Shown one piece after another: positions 46,183 to 55,272 of a DNA stretch of 64,000 nt. Position 1 is the stretch's first letter. Each line of letters opens with the position of its first letter. This stretch comes from Clostridia bacterium (lineage in GTDB: Bacteria; Bacillota; Clostridia; Lachnospirales; Lachnospiraceae). The translations under genes and the position numbers were made by a program. The DNA lies in the NCBI GenBank assembly GCA_910574475.1, contig CAJTAT010000008.1, positions 62,001-126,000 of the forward strand, in the 5' to 3' direction. Under the pieces are notes generated by a model, which worked only from the letters and a program-made list of their open reading frames with translations, was not told the DNA's origin and ran no database searches.

Positions 46183-47319
46183 TTACAGATAAGCTGATAC
46201 AAGTCCAATAATAAGGCCGCCTGCAATGACTGACGCAATCTGGCCGGATACATTGGCGCCGATAGCATGCATCAAAATAATGTTTCCTGAATCTTCCTCC
46301 AGGGCCATCTTCTGCACTACCCTGGCTGACATGGGAAATGCTGAGATTCCCGCTGCACCAATCATAGGGTTGATCTTCTTCTTTCGAAACAGGTTGAGAA
46401 ATTTTGCCAGAAGGACTCCGCCAATGCTGTCAAATATAAATGCAATCAGACCTATAAGCATAATCAAAAGGGTGTCTATATTTACAAATGCCTCTGCGCG
46501 CATACTAAAAGAAATCGTCAGGCCTAGCAGCAATGTAATCAGATTCGCCAAAACATTCTGCGCTGTATCGGACAGGGTTCCCAGAACACCACATTCCCGA
46601 ATCAGATTGCCAAACATCAGAAAGCCAACCAGTGCCACAGACTGAGGTGAGACGAGTCCCACTAAGAAAGTTGTCAATATGGGAAATGCAATCCGCATAG
46701 ATTTTGACACAGTACCTGGCGTGTAATCCATCCGAATTTTGCGCTCTTTCTTTGTTGTCACCAGACGGATGGCAAAGGGCTGTATAATAGGCACCAAAGC
46801 CATATAGGAATAGGCAGCCACTGCAATGGCTCCTACATACTTGGAGTGAAGGATCTGAGATACCAGGATAGAAGTAGGACCGTCCGCCGCTCCAATAATT
46901 CCGATAGACGCCGCATCTTTCAAATCAAAGCCTAAAAGCACTGCCACACTGATGGCAAAGAAAATTCCAAACTGGGCGCCAGCGCCAAATAGAAACATAC
47001 TGGGCATAGATAACAAGGGTCCAAAGTCAATCATGGCACCGATACCGATAAACAGCAGAATCGGAAGAGCCTCAGAGGCTTCGATTCCCACATCAAAAAG
47101 CCATTCAATGATTCCGTTAACCACACCGATCCCTTCCATGTTCTGATTGATCACTCCTGACAGAGGTAGATTCACCAGAATAGCGCCAAAGCCCATGGGC
47201 AATAGCAGTGCCGGCTCATAATCTTTTTTGATTGCCAGGTAGATTAACAAAATACCAATCAAATACATAACCACCTGCTGCCAAGTGATTTGCAGCAAGC
47301 CCTCCCATAAAAATTCCAT
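46183..47319 (-). CDS. Sodium ion-translocating decarboxylase beta subunit
   Basis: 378 residues from ATG 47319 (GAGGAGG upstream; the frame reaches further but without a site). Around eleven membrane spans with conserved blocks GAMIDFGPLLSMP and GAADGPTSILVS, and FPMSARVVQKMALEEDSGNIILMHAIGANVSGQI at the end. This is the OadB/GcdB/MmdB pump subunit, which exports sodium when a carboxyl group is released. The alpha (carboxyltransferase) and biotin carrier genes are not next to it; only the gamma follows. Confidence 0.94.
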   Translation of the reverse strand: MEFLWEGLLQITWQQVVMYLIGILLIYLAIKKDYEPALLLPMGFGAILVNLPLSGVINQNMEGIGVVNGIIEWLFDVGIEASEALPILLFIGIGAMIDFGPLLSMPSMFLFGAGAQFGIFFAISVAVLLGFDLKDAASIGIIGAADGPTSILVSQILHSKYVGAIAVAAYSYMALVPIIQPFAIRLVTTKKERKIRMDYTPGTVSKSMRIAFPILTTFLVGLVSPQSVALVGFLMFGNLIRECGVLGTLSDTAQNVLANLITLLLGLTISFSMRAEAFVNIDTLLIMLIGLIAFIFDSIGGVLLAKFLNLFRKKKINPMIGAAGISAFPMSARVVQKMALEEDSGNIILMHAIGANVSGQIASVIAGGLIIGLVSAYL

Positions 47320-47397
47320 AGGGTATTCCTCCTCATTTGATTTATTTCCATATATGCCCCTGGGAATCGAGTAGGGAAAATTTCCCCTGCTCGCCGC

Positions 47398-47446
47398 ACG
47401 GGGCGTATGTTGCGACAGCAACTAACTTCCTTATACGCCCCTGCGA
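47398..47446. repeat. Small dispersed repeat copy B
   Basis: Contains GTTGCGACAGCAACTAACTT and CCTTATACGCCCCTG, matching copy A near 24.87 kb at about 28 of 36 positions. It also forms a hairpin: GGGCGTAT (47400-47407) pairs with ATACGCCC (47433-47440), and TTGCGACAGCAA is itself a short hairpin. A third partial copy, TTTCCATATATGCCCCTGGG, lies at about 47346. Confidence 0.45.
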
Positions 47447-47495
47447 TAAAAAAGAACGAGACCTCTGGCATCATATGCCAAAAGTCTCGTTCTTT
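47445..47495 (-). terminator. Terminator after DHHW gene
   Basis: On the minus strand AAAGAACGAGAC (47495-47484) pairs with GTCTCGTTCTTT (47462-47451), with inner TTTGGCAT/ATGCCAGA pairing, followed by TTTAT. It lies downstream of the acylation cluster and upstream of the sodium pump gene. Confidence 0.85.
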
Positions 47496-47615
47496 CTCAA
47501 TGTGAAAGTGTGCAACCATGACGTAAAGTCAGGGGATGTTGATTGCACATTTTAACTACTCCCTTTTGTCCTACCTACCTTAGCATACTCATGAAAATCT
47601 GTCAAGGACGTAATA

Positions 47616-48734
47616 TTAAAAAGCGAAATTCCTATCCTCCGAAAAATTTTTTATCTGATACAGAAATAAGACATCTGTTATCTCCTGCTCCTCCACATAT
47701 TCATCTAAACTCTGCCTGAAATACCGCAGATCCACCATAAAAATTTCCTCATAATCTTCCTTCAAAAATTGCACAAAGGTGTTTGCATAGGAGTCCTTCA
47801 CTAGCAGCAGTCTTTTGCCATTTTGCACAGAGGTCGTGATTTTCGTCAAAGGATAATTACCCTTTAGATAGACACGGTATTTATCCCGTTTTTCCAGAAA
47901 GCTCTCATCATAAAGAGAGTTTTCCACCTCTCCCGTCCCATAATCTATCTGCACCGAAGCTCCGTCCTTTTGATACATGGCTGTCATAGTATCCGGCTTT
48001 ACTGTATAGAGACCGGCTTTCGAATAACTTGTGCCGTAGAATTCTGTGCTGAGTACTTCTATCTCATATTCAGAAAGGTCTGGCGCTATTTTGCCCCGGG
48101 CCTCACAGAAAGCCTTGTAAGCGTAATAAGCTCCCAGGGAGGTCCAATGATGGTCTGTCCGATAATAGAGCTGCTGTTCTAAAGGCCCCTGCATCTGTGC
48201 CTGTATCAGCTCTTTTTCTACATGGACAAAACCTGGCAACTTCTGCTCCAGCTTGGCAAACAACTCCGTCTGATTGATCTCTGGTGCAAATGCCGGAAGC
48301 TTCTCCTCCATCACACAAGCCCCTGTGGGAATCATCAGAAAATGGACTGTCCGACCCTGCTCTTCCATCCTTTTCAGGAAGCTTGCTGCCTCGTCCAGAT
48401 TCTTTTGTAATTGCTCCTCAGGAAGCTCTGTGAACATTTCCAACAAATATCCATCTCTTCCCAGATAGACGCCACCACTGTCTCCCCGCCCTAAAAGCTG
48501 ATCGGTAGACGCCTTCAAGGAGACAAAATCGTCCCGAAACACCAATTGATCCGTCATCCATGTCTCAAATTGCTCCATATAACTGCCATCCAAAATCTCA
48601 TCTTTACTTGCTCTTGGCCTTTGCTGTAGATACCTGTTTTCCACTTCTGAAAAAGCCCGCTCAGGTATCAACAGATTCAGAAAGGAAAAGAGGAACCAGG
48701 CCCCACATATCACTATCACTTTTTGTTTCATCAT
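47616..48734 (-). CDS. DHHW/AlgX-type SGNH acyl-transfer protein
   Basis: 372 residues with one N-terminal membrane anchor, and RTDHHWTSLGAYYAYKAF, the DHHW signature of AlgJ/AlgX-like SGNH hydrolases, plus IPTGACVMEEKLP. Such proteins finish the transfer of acyl groups across the membrane onto surface polysaccharides, with a MBOAT partner. The MBOAT gene is immediately upstream (20 bp gap). Two start ATGs (48734 and 48731) share one ribosome site. Confidence 0.9.
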   Translation of the reverse strand: MMKQKVIVICGAWFLFSFLNLLIPERAFSEVENRYLQQRPRASKDEILDGSYMEQFETWMTDQLVFRDDFVSLKASTDQLLGRGDSGGVYLGRDGYLLEMFTELPEEQLQKNLDEAASFLKRMEEQGRTVHFLMIPTGACVMEEKLPAFAPEINQTELFAKLEQKLPGFVHVEKELIQAQMQGPLEQQLYYRTDHHWTSLGAYYAYKAFCEARGKIAPDLSEYEIEVLSTEFYGTSYSKAGLYTVKPDTMTAMYQKDGASVQIDYGTGEVENSLYDESFLEKRDKYRVYLKGNYPLTKITTSVQNGKRLLLVKDSYANTFVQFLKEDYEEIFMVDLRYFRQSLDEYVEEQEITDVLFLYQIKNFSEDRNFAF

Positions 48735-48754
48735 TCATCTCCATTCATATCCCA

Positions 48755-50086
48755 CTAAAATCGGAAATACAAAAAAGGATTATAAGTTCCCGCCGCCAAA
48801 TTAGCAAAGCATAAAACTCCTATGGCTATGAGGCCTGCCGTCTGCAGGACAGGATGGCGTAAATATGCATCCCCCAGGCGCTTACACAGAGGTGTGGACG
48901 CCAAAATTCCTATTAATAGCAAAATCCCATAGGATTTTAAATAATACAAATCTGCTGATCGAAAAAGAGGCACGTCTGTGAATCCTATCATCGTTTGCAG
49001 CCATTTAACTCCCTGTATCAAAGAATCAAAGGCAAAGATCACCCAGCCTACTATAATAGCAAGCAGAGAATATAGATGTGCCACAAAGCCCGGCAGCTTT
49101 TCCAAAAGCCTCAAAAGAAACATTTTTTCCATCATCAAAAGAATGGCAAAATAGAGCCCCCAGATGAGAAAATTCCATCCAGCTCCATGCCAGATTCCAG
49201 TTAGGAGCCATACAATTAGAATATTGCGAAGCTGCACCAATTTGCCTCTTCTGCTTCCCCCTAAAGGGATATAGACATACTCCCGAAACCACATGCCCAG
49301 TGTTATATGCCAGCGGCGCCAGAATTCTGTGATGCTTTTGGAAATATAGGGATAATGAAAATTCTCTGGAAAGGTAAAGCCCAGCATTTTTCCAAGGCCA
49401 ATGGCCATATCCGAGTAACCGGAAAAGTCAAAATAGATCTGAAGGGCAAAGGCTAGAATCCCCAGCCAGGCGCCCAGGATACTTGTCTGCTCCTGCCCGG
49501 CACAGATCTTCCACAGCTCTCCGAAGGAGTTTGCCAGAAGGACCTTCTTCCCCAGCCCTATGAAAAAATCATCCAGCCCGCTATTTAACTTTTCTATGGT
49601 AATCTTGCGTCCCGTCAGCTCTTTTTGAATCTGGGAATAACGGACGATAGGGCCTGCAATCAACTGGGGAAACATGGTCACATAAGCCCCAAAATCTATT
49701 ATATTTTTTTGAACTGGTACTTTTCCCCGATATACATCTATGGTGTAGGACATGGTTTGAAACGTATAGAAAGAAATTCCTATAGGTAAAGGTACCAGCC
49801 CACTGTATTTAAAGAATCCAAGCAGGCCCAGATTTACCAGGATGGAAGAAATCAGGGCCACTCTGCTTTTTACAGTCCCCCGATAGCGCTCTACAAGCCA
49901 TCCATGGGCAAAATCTACCACTGTGGAAAATAGCATAATCAGCACATAGACTGGCTCTCCCCAGGCATAGAAAAACAGGCTTCCAAGGAATATAATTCCA
50001 TTGCGAAGCCTGAAAGGTGCCACATAGCAAGCCACCAAAATAATCGGCAGAAAAAAGAATAAAAATGTAAAGCTACTAAATACCAT
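48755..50086 (-). CDS. MBOAT family O-acyltransferase
   Basis: 443 residues, about ten spans. The conserved pieces are PIGISFYTFQTMSYTIDVYRG, FWRRWHITLGMWFREYVYIPLGG and GIWHGAGWNFLIWG; the last holds the catalytic His of AlgI/DltB-like enzymes. It transfers an acyl group across the membrane for modification of a cell-envelope polymer, with the DHHW protein as partner. GAGGTC precedes the ATG. Which polymer is modified cannot be told. Confidence 0.95.
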   Translation of the reverse strand: MVFSSFTFLFFFLPIILVACYVAPFRLRNGIIFLGSLFFYAWGEPVYVLIMLFSTVVDFAHGWLVERYRGTVKSRVALISSILVNLGLLGFFKYSGLVPLPIGISFYTFQTMSYTIDVYRGKVPVQKNIIDFGAYVTMFPQLIAGPIVRYSQIQKELTGRKITIEKLNSGLDDFFIGLGKKVLLANSFGELWKICAGQEQTSILGAWLGILAFALQIYFDFSGYSDMAIGLGKMLGFTFPENFHYPYISKSITEFWRRWHITLGMWFREYVYIPLGGSRRGKLVQLRNILIVWLLTGIWHGAGWNFLIWGLYFAILLMMEKMFLLRLLEKLPGFVAHLYSLLAIIVGWVIFAFDSLIQGVKWLQTMIGFTDVPLFRSADLYYLKSYGILLLIGILASTPLCKRLGDAYLRHPVLQTAGLIAIGVLCFANLAAGTYNPFLYFRF

Positions 50087-50094
50087 AAGGACCT

Positions 50095-50625
50095 CTATTT
50101 AAAAAAGCTATTAAAAGCGTCAATTGCTTTCTGCGTCTCCTCTTTTGCAAACGTCAATTGCTCCTCTTCCGAGGTATCCACCCTGTCATCCACAGCTCCT
50201 ACCAGAAAGAGTGCCACATAATCTCCATGCTTCACCACCTGGGATGCCTGAGTCTTAGCTAAATTCATAGGATAAGTAAAGCTATTTTCCACAAGATTCG
50301 TACGCACCTGTTCCAGCTCGCTTTCCAGTTCATCTCCCTTTCCTTCTGTCGCCCTGGCAATAATCACCACATCTGGATGGGCACTGATCATAGGTATCTG
50401 TGCTACAAAGGAATCTATAAGTTCTGTATTGATCCCATACATGTCCGACAGGGTGGTTTCATCCAGGTCCATCTCTGGAAGATAATTCTCACCGTAAGCT
50501 TCTTTGACTGCCGTTAAAATATCGTTTACTTCAGGAGTTGACTCAGAGGTCCCATCTCCTTTGCAGCCCATCAGTAAACTTGTCATCAAAAAACTCATAC
50601 ATAAGACTAAAAATAATTTCTTCAT
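50095..50625 (-). CDS. DUF4358 lipoprotein
   Basis: 176 residues. A lipoprotein signal with lipobox LLMGC ends at Cys 19 counting from the chosen start. The start at 50625 (MKKLFLVL) follows GAGGAG; the frame extends back to 50640. DUF4358 is common in Clostridia beside MBOAT/DHHW genes. Its function is unknown; the C-terminal part is helical and charged. It begins 62 bp downstream of the CotH-family gene. Confidence 0.9.
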   Translation of the reverse strand: MKKLFLVLCMSFLMTSLLMGCKGDGTSESTPEVNDILTAVKEAYGENYLPEMDLDETTLSDMYGINTELIDSFVAQIPMISAHPDVVIIARATEGKGDELESELEQVRTNLVENSFTYPMNLAKTQASQVVKHGDYVALFLVGAVDDRVDTSEEEQLTFAKEETQKAIDAFNSFFK

Positions 50626-50687
50626 GTCATTTCTCCTCATTATTGAAATAGTATGTGGATATTCAAGAAAAGATATACAAAATCACA

Positions 50688-52931
50688 TTATTTAGATGCA
50701 AAATAAGTGTAATTTGATACAGCATTGGTATACTCTCCCTCCACACTTCCATCCTCATTCGTAATATAGGCATTTTCTTCATCCAAGGCGCGCACCTGGA
50801 TCGTGTTCAAAGCTCCCTCCTCTGTGCGCAAATCCTGGTTTGGAATCAAGGCAATCGCTTCCCCATTCTCAATGTCTGCCGTGTAAAATTTCGTTCCATT
50901 TACCTGAAAAGACACTCCTTTATAGTCTGGAGACGTCACATGGACTGTCACCTCTGTCATATTTTCATAAGAAGTGGTATCTATAGATTTTATCGTCAGC
51001 GTGTCTGAAGTCTTATAGTAGCCAAGGGAAGTACGCAAAGTTTCAACGGAAGCAAACTGAAGGTCCAGCCATTGTACCCTCTCATTCAGAAAGGTTTTCA
51101 TCGAGGCAATCCCTTCATCAAACATCTGTCCTTCATAATCTCCCAGACATCCACCCCATCTGGCATCATTTGCATCAGCAGCCGGTTTTAGTTCCTCTGC
51201 ATATTGATCAATCAGGCCTCCTTCACGAACCATCTCTTCGATCACGCTCTCTCGTATCTCCCAATACTTTTCATAAATCCTCACCAAAAAATAGGGATCA
51301 CGGACCAGGTAGCGATTCCACTGGATTGTTTGATAGTAGAGTTCATTTGCAATATAATCATCTGTGGTGTGCCAGGTGGTGGGCAGCCATGTATAAATAT
51401 CGTAATTACTGTTTCCCCAGGACCAATCATAGTCCCAGGCTGGTCCGATATAAAAGGGGCCGTCAATATCTTTATATAAAAAGACGCTGTTTTTCATGCT
51501 GTCCCAGTTCATAGCATACTCACAGACCAGAAAATTTGTCAACAGGGAATTAAAATCTATCAGTTCTGAATAGTGACAGCCCTCATAATTTTCTGAAGTA
51601 AAAGGAACCTGCCTGTACATCACACCCGTTCTTTGATACCCATTTTCTTTATCTGCATAACCTGTGGTCAGCACTTGATAATGAGGCGATGCATTGTGAT
51701 AAGTGAAGTCTGTATCATGAAAGGAATACTCCAACGCCTGAAGGTATTCCTGAATATAGGCATACAATTCTGGGTAAGTGTCTGCCGAGTAAGGCGTCCG
51801 AAAGTAAAAGGGAAGGCCATAACGGGTCATTAAATTCTTCTCTGACCAGGTGAAATAATCCATTTCCAGCAAAACTCCACCTGTGGCCTTTGGAAGGCTG
51901 TCGAAATCGATATAGGCTGTCAAATCATATTCTGTCGGAATTCCACGCGCCTCTGTCTCATTTAGCTCCCTTAAATATGGGAAATCAAAGGTATGTGTCT
52001 CCATCCAGGAAAAATCAGACAGCAAATCGGATTCCAGAACATTCTGAACCTGAGTCTTCTCCCCTGGCTGCACCATCCTTTTATATACCAGCTCTTTGGC
52101 AATCTTTTCCGCTGCTGTCTGTGCACTATCCTCCCAGTCATAGACATTGATACTGTTTTCATCTACACGTATCTGCTCACAGAGCTGATAGACTCCCTGA
52201 TACTCCCCATTGTAGATCAAGGTTACATTCTCTGAATTCATCTGACAGTCAGCCCCAATAGCCCCGGAAAAATCATATACAAGCTTGTTGCGCAGCAAGG
52301 TAGAATCAATGGCATTGGCCAGAAGTACCCAGTGCCTGGTCTCTCCCAGTCCCAGTAGATTCCCCTTTTCCTCCAGCTTTATTTTAAAGGGATGTTTGGG
52401 CATGGTCCCCGATGCGTTGCCACGAATATGGATATAGGCTTTCCCGTCATATAGCTCATCAGGCAAATCATCTGCCTTTCCTGTCAGCTTCATGTCAACA
52501 GAGGTACTTGGCTCCCGGACCACTTCATCGTATCCCGTATCGCTATTCATATAGAGAACTGGCAGGACGCTGTAGTAAAGAGAGGCCTCATGGCTTGTTC
52601 CATCTTTCAGGGTCACACAAACCCGAATCAGGTTTTCAATATCTCCTGACTGGGGTACATAGGGGACAATCTCCTCCGTTCGGGACACTTCCTGTTCTCC
52701 CACATACCAGACGCAACTCTTAATCTCAGAAGCCCAGATATGCCTTGTGAGCGGCACTAAGGGATGGTCTGCCACAACTCTGTCTGTATCCAAATAGATC
52801 TCTGCCCCCTGCCCTGCCTCACAAAAACGCTTCACCACAAAAGAGAAGCACACAATAGCTACTGCCAGCAGGATCCTTAGAATCGCTCTGTATACAGATT
52901 TATTTTTGATATAGTCGCTTATCCTATGCAT
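50688..52931 (-). CDS. CotH kinase family protein
   Basis: 747 residues with one membrane span near the start (about 15-32), a beta-rich stretch, then the CotH domain (about 150-560): RGNASGTMPKHPFKIKL, LLANAIDSTLLRNKLVYDFS, KNSVFLYKDIDG, GPAWDYDWSWGN. CotH proteins phosphorylate spore-coat or cell-surface proteins. A beta domain follows at the C-terminus (KTSDTLTIKSI). It shares direction and spacing with the DUF4358, MBOAT and DHHW genes, so all four may act on one surface structure. Confidence 0.92.
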   Translation of the reverse strand: MHRISDYIKNKSVYRAILRILLAVAIVCFSFVVKRFCEAGQGAEIYLDTDRVVADHPLVPLTRHIWASEIKSCVWYVGEQEVSRTEEIVPYVPQSGDIENLIRVCVTLKDGTSHEASLYYSVLPVLYMNSDTGYDEVVREPSTSVDMKLTGKADDLPDELYDGKAYIHIRGNASGTMPKHPFKIKLEEKGNLLGLGETRHWVLLANAIDSTLLRNKLVYDFSGAIGADCQMNSENVTLIYNGEYQGVYQLCEQIRVDENSINVYDWEDSAQTAAEKIAKELVYKRMVQPGEKTQVQNVLESDLLSDFSWMETHTFDFPYLRELNETEARGIPTEYDLTAYIDFDSLPKATGGVLLEMDYFTWSEKNLMTRYGLPFYFRTPYSADTYPELYAYIQEYLQALEYSFHDTDFTYHNASPHYQVLTTGYADKENGYQRTGVMYRQVPFTSENYEGCHYSELIDFNSLLTNFLVCEYAMNWDSMKNSVFLYKDIDGPFYIGPAWDYDWSWGNSNYDIYTWLPTTWHTTDDYIANELYYQTIQWNRYLVRDPYFLVRIYEKYWEIRESVIEEMVREGGLIDQYAEELKPAADANDARWGGCLGDYEGQMFDEGIASMKTFLNERVQWLDLQFASVETLRTSLGYYKTSDTLTIKSIDTTSYENMTEVTVHVTSPDYKGVSFQVNGTKFYTADIENGEAIALIPNQDLRTEEGALNTIQVRALDEENAYITNEDGSVEGEYTNAVSNYTYFASK

Positions 52932-52991
52932 CCAAATTCCTTATCCTAGTACACCAAATATTCATCTATACAAAGAAGCCCATCTAAGCTT

Positions 52992-54263
52992 TTAGTCTAC
53001 TAGTCCTTTCAAAATATCAAAGCAATCAAATGTGGCAAAATAGTCTTTCGGCGTCTCAGCCCGACGGATTATCTGGACCCTTCCATCTTCTCTCAGAAGA
53101 AGCTCTGCTGATTTCAGCTTCCCATTGTAATTGTACCCCATTGCAAATCCATGTGCCCCTGTATCGTGAATCACCAGAAAATCTCCCTTGTCAATCTTGG
53201 GAAGTTTTCGGTCAATGGCAAACTTATCATTATTCTCGCACAGGGATCCAGTCACATCGTATATATGATCGCAGGGTTCATTTTCTTTTCCCATCACTGT
53301 AATATGATGGTAGGCACCATACATAGCAGGACGCATCAAATTCACTGCACAGGCATCACAGCCTATATACTCCTTATGAATATGTTTCTCATGAATAGCC
53401 TTTGTCACCAGACAACCATAAGGTCCCATCATGAAACGACCAAGCTCTGTATAAATTGCTACATTTCCCATTCCAGCAGGCACCAAGACTTCTTCATACA
53501 TCCTGCGGACGCCCTCTCCGATAGCGCGAATATCGTTAGGCTCCTGATCTGGATAATAGGGAATTCCAATTCCTCCAGAAAGGTTGATGAATTGAATGTC
53601 TGCCCCTGTCTCCTCTTTCAGCCGGACGGCTGTCTCAAAAAGTACCCTTGCCAGCATGGGATAATATTCGTTTGTCACTGTATTGCTGGCCAGAAAAGCG
53701 TGGATTCCAAAACGCTTTGCACCTTTTTTCATCAGTACCTTGTAAGCATTTACCAACTGCTCATAAGTCATGCCATACTTAGAATCTCCAGGATTGTCCA
53801 TGATATCATTGCTGATCTGGAATACTCCGCCAGGATTATAGCGGCAGCTAATGGTCTCTGGGATATATCCGATGGTCCTCTCCAGGAAATCAATATGAGT
53901 ATAGTCATCCAGATTAATGATGGCTCCCAGCTTTGCCGCATAGGCAAATTCCTCTGCTGGTGTATCATTGGAGGAGAACATAATATCCTCGCCTTTTACC
54001 CCAATTTCATTGGAAAGCATCAGTTCTGTCATAGAAGAACAGTCACAGCCGCAACCATATTCCTGCAATATACGAATCAGAAAGGGATTTGGTGTGGCTT
54101 TCACTGCAAAATATTCTTTATACCCCTTATTCCAGGAAAAAGCTTCTTTTAAGTCTTTCACATTCTCACGGATTCCTTTTTCATCATAGAGATAGAAAGG
54201 CGTCGGATAAGTCTTCTCTATCTCCTTCAATTGTTCCAATGTTACAAAAGGTTCTTTTTTCAT
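52992..54263 (-). CDS. lysA: Diaminopimelate decarboxylase
   Basis: 423 residues, PLP-dependent, alanine-racemase-like fold: FAVKATPNP (PLP lysine), INLSGGIGIPY, CDACAVNLMRPAMYGAYH and HGFAMGYNYNG. It converts meso-diaminopimelate to lysine. The start at 54263 follows GAGGAG; seven more residues could be read upstream. Other PLP decarboxylases of this fold (ornithine/arginine or carboxynorspermidine type) are less likely. It lies upstream of the CotH cluster in the same direction, 60 bp away. Confidence 0.88.
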   Translation of the reverse strand: MKKEPFVTLEQLKEIEKTYPTPFYLYDEKGIRENVKDLKEAFSWNKGYKEYFAVKATPNPFLIRILQEYGCGCDCSSMTELMLSNEIGVKGEDIMFSSNDTPAEEFAYAAKLGAIINLDDYTHIDFLERTIGYIPETISCRYNPGGVFQISNDIMDNPGDSKYGMTYEQLVNAYKVLMKKGAKRFGIHAFLASNTVTNEYYPMLARVLFETAVRLKEETGADIQFINLSGGIGIPYYPDQEPNDIRAIGEGVRRMYEEVLVPAGMGNVAIYTELGRFMMGPYGCLVTKAIHEKHIHKEYIGCDACAVNLMRPAMYGAYHHITVMGKENEPCDHIYDVTGSLCENNDKFAIDRKLPKIDKGDFLVIHDTGAHGFAMGYNYNGKLKSAELLLREDGRVQIIRRAETPKDYFATFDCFDILKGLVD

Positions 54264-54313
54264 CTGTATCCACTCCTCTTTCATTACTCAAATTAGCATA
54301 ATACATCGATATT

Positions 54314-54341
54314 ATAATATCTCTTTTCCTTATAAAGTCAA
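54314..54341 (-). promoter_or_regulatory. lysA promoter
   Basis: TTGACT (54341-54336), 16 bp, TATTAT (54319-54314) on the minus strand, with TATAAT also possible at 19 bp spacing. It lies about 50 bp before the lysA start. The cotJ operon reads away in the other direction from the same intergenic DNA. Confidence 0.6.
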
Positions 54342-54415
54342 CTATTTTTTCGTTTTTCACTCATTTTTCATTTCCACATAAGATATTAAAGATAAGATTT
54401 GAAAGGAGTTTTTTT

Positions 54416-54616
54416 ATGGCAGACTATAGAAATCAGACTGGTGCCTGTGGCGAGAGCCGTTCCAGAGACCCTCTGCGTCATTTCCCTTTGGCAATGGCTT
54501 TTGTGCCCTGGCAACAGTGGAATCAGACATATGAACTAAAGAAAGCTTTGCAGGTTGGAACCATCTTCCCTGACCTTGACAAACCTTTCCTGGGAAAGCG
54601 AGGTGCATGCAGATGA
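54416..54616 (+). CDS. cotJA: Spore coat associated protein CotJA
   Basis: 66 residues; PLAMAFVPWQQWNQTYELKKALQVGTIFPDLDKPFLG is the CotJA core. In Bacillus, CotJA-C form an inner spore-coat set produced in the mother cell under SigE. AAAGGAG precedes the ATG. Overlaps cotJB by 4 bp (ATGA). Confidence 0.94.
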   Translation: MADYRNQTGACGESRSRDPLRHFPLAMAFVPWQQWNQTYELKKALQVGTIFPDLDKPFLGKRGACR

Positions 54617-55251
54617 TGACGAATCAATCCTACAATCAATTCCAGCGCAACCTTTCTTACCAGCAGGGAAGAAACAACACTCCCTGCAATCAGCAACAAC
54701 GCCCCGCTTCGTCTTGTACTCAACCACAACAGCGGCCTGCTTCGTCTTGCGCTCAGCCACAGCAAAGGCCCACTTCGTCTTGCGCTCAACCACAACAGCG
54801 GCCTGCTTCGTCTTGCGCTCAGCCACAACAGCGGCCTGTTACCCCTTGTGCTCAGCCACAACAGCGGCCTGTTACCCCTTGTGCTCAGCCGCAGCAGAGA
54901 CCTGCTTCGGCCTGCACTCAGCCACAACACAGGCCTGCCCCACCCTGTGAACAGCCTCCCCAACGGCCAATGCCTCCAAGGCCCAATCCTTCCTGCCCCT
55001 GTAATCAAATGTCCAGAGAGCAGCTTTATCTGTGGATTACATTGACCAAATTTGCATGTGTGGATATCTCCCTCTACCTTGATACCCATCCAGACGATAG
55101 GGAAGCCCTTCAATACTTCCAGGAGCACAACCGCCTTTATAATGAGGCTATGAATGAGTATGCGAAGACCTATGGCCCACTTACCATCTCCCACGTAAGA
55201 AATTGCGACACTTATTGGGATTGGGTAAATCAGCCATGGCCGTGGCAATAG
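54613..55251 (+). CDS. cotJB: CotJB with a Cys/Gln/Pro tandem-repeat extension
   Basis: 212 residues. The last 80 (REQLYLWITLTKFACVDISLYLDTHPDD onward) are the CotJB domain, which is normally nearly the whole protein. The extra N-terminal part is about 130 residues and includes nine units of about 11 residues, each starting with Cys and reading C-x-QPQQRP-x-x-x. Such Cys, Gln and Pro repeats resemble cross-linked coat components. The start at 54613 (MMTNQ) follows GAGGTG; an upstream ATG at 54607 is too close. Confidence 0.88.
   Translation: MMTNQSYNQFQRNLSYQQGRNNTPCNQQQRPASSCTQPQQRPASSCAQPQQRPTSSCAQPQQRPASSCAQPQQRPVTPCAQPQQRPVTPCAQPQQRPASACTQPQHRPAPPCEQPPQRPMPPRPNPSCPCNQMSREQLYLWITLTKFACVDISLYLDTHPDDREALQYFQEHNRLYNEAMNEYAKTYGPLTISHVRNCDTYWDWVNQPWPWQ
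54685..54978 (+). repeat. Tandem 33-bp repeat within cotJB
   Basis: Nine consecutive copies, eight of 33 bp and one of 30 bp, encoding CxQPQQRP-type units. Copies are nearly identical in DNA (TGCGCTCAGCCACAACAGCG recurs), so the tract may change length by slippage. Confidence 0.85.
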
Positions 55252-55272
55252 AAAGGAGGGAAATGTTCAGGT

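Noticed and set aside
53151-54152. 333-codon plus-strand frame
   Set aside because: It is antisense to lysA across its whole length, has no ribosome site and no protein-like composition.
54685-54978. Possible CRISPR array
   Set aside because: Repeats are in frame, adjacent without spacers and translate as C-x-QPQQRP; it is coding.
54523-55248. 241-codon minus-strand frame with repeats
   Set aside because: Mirror of the cotJB repeat; no start site and no match to a family.
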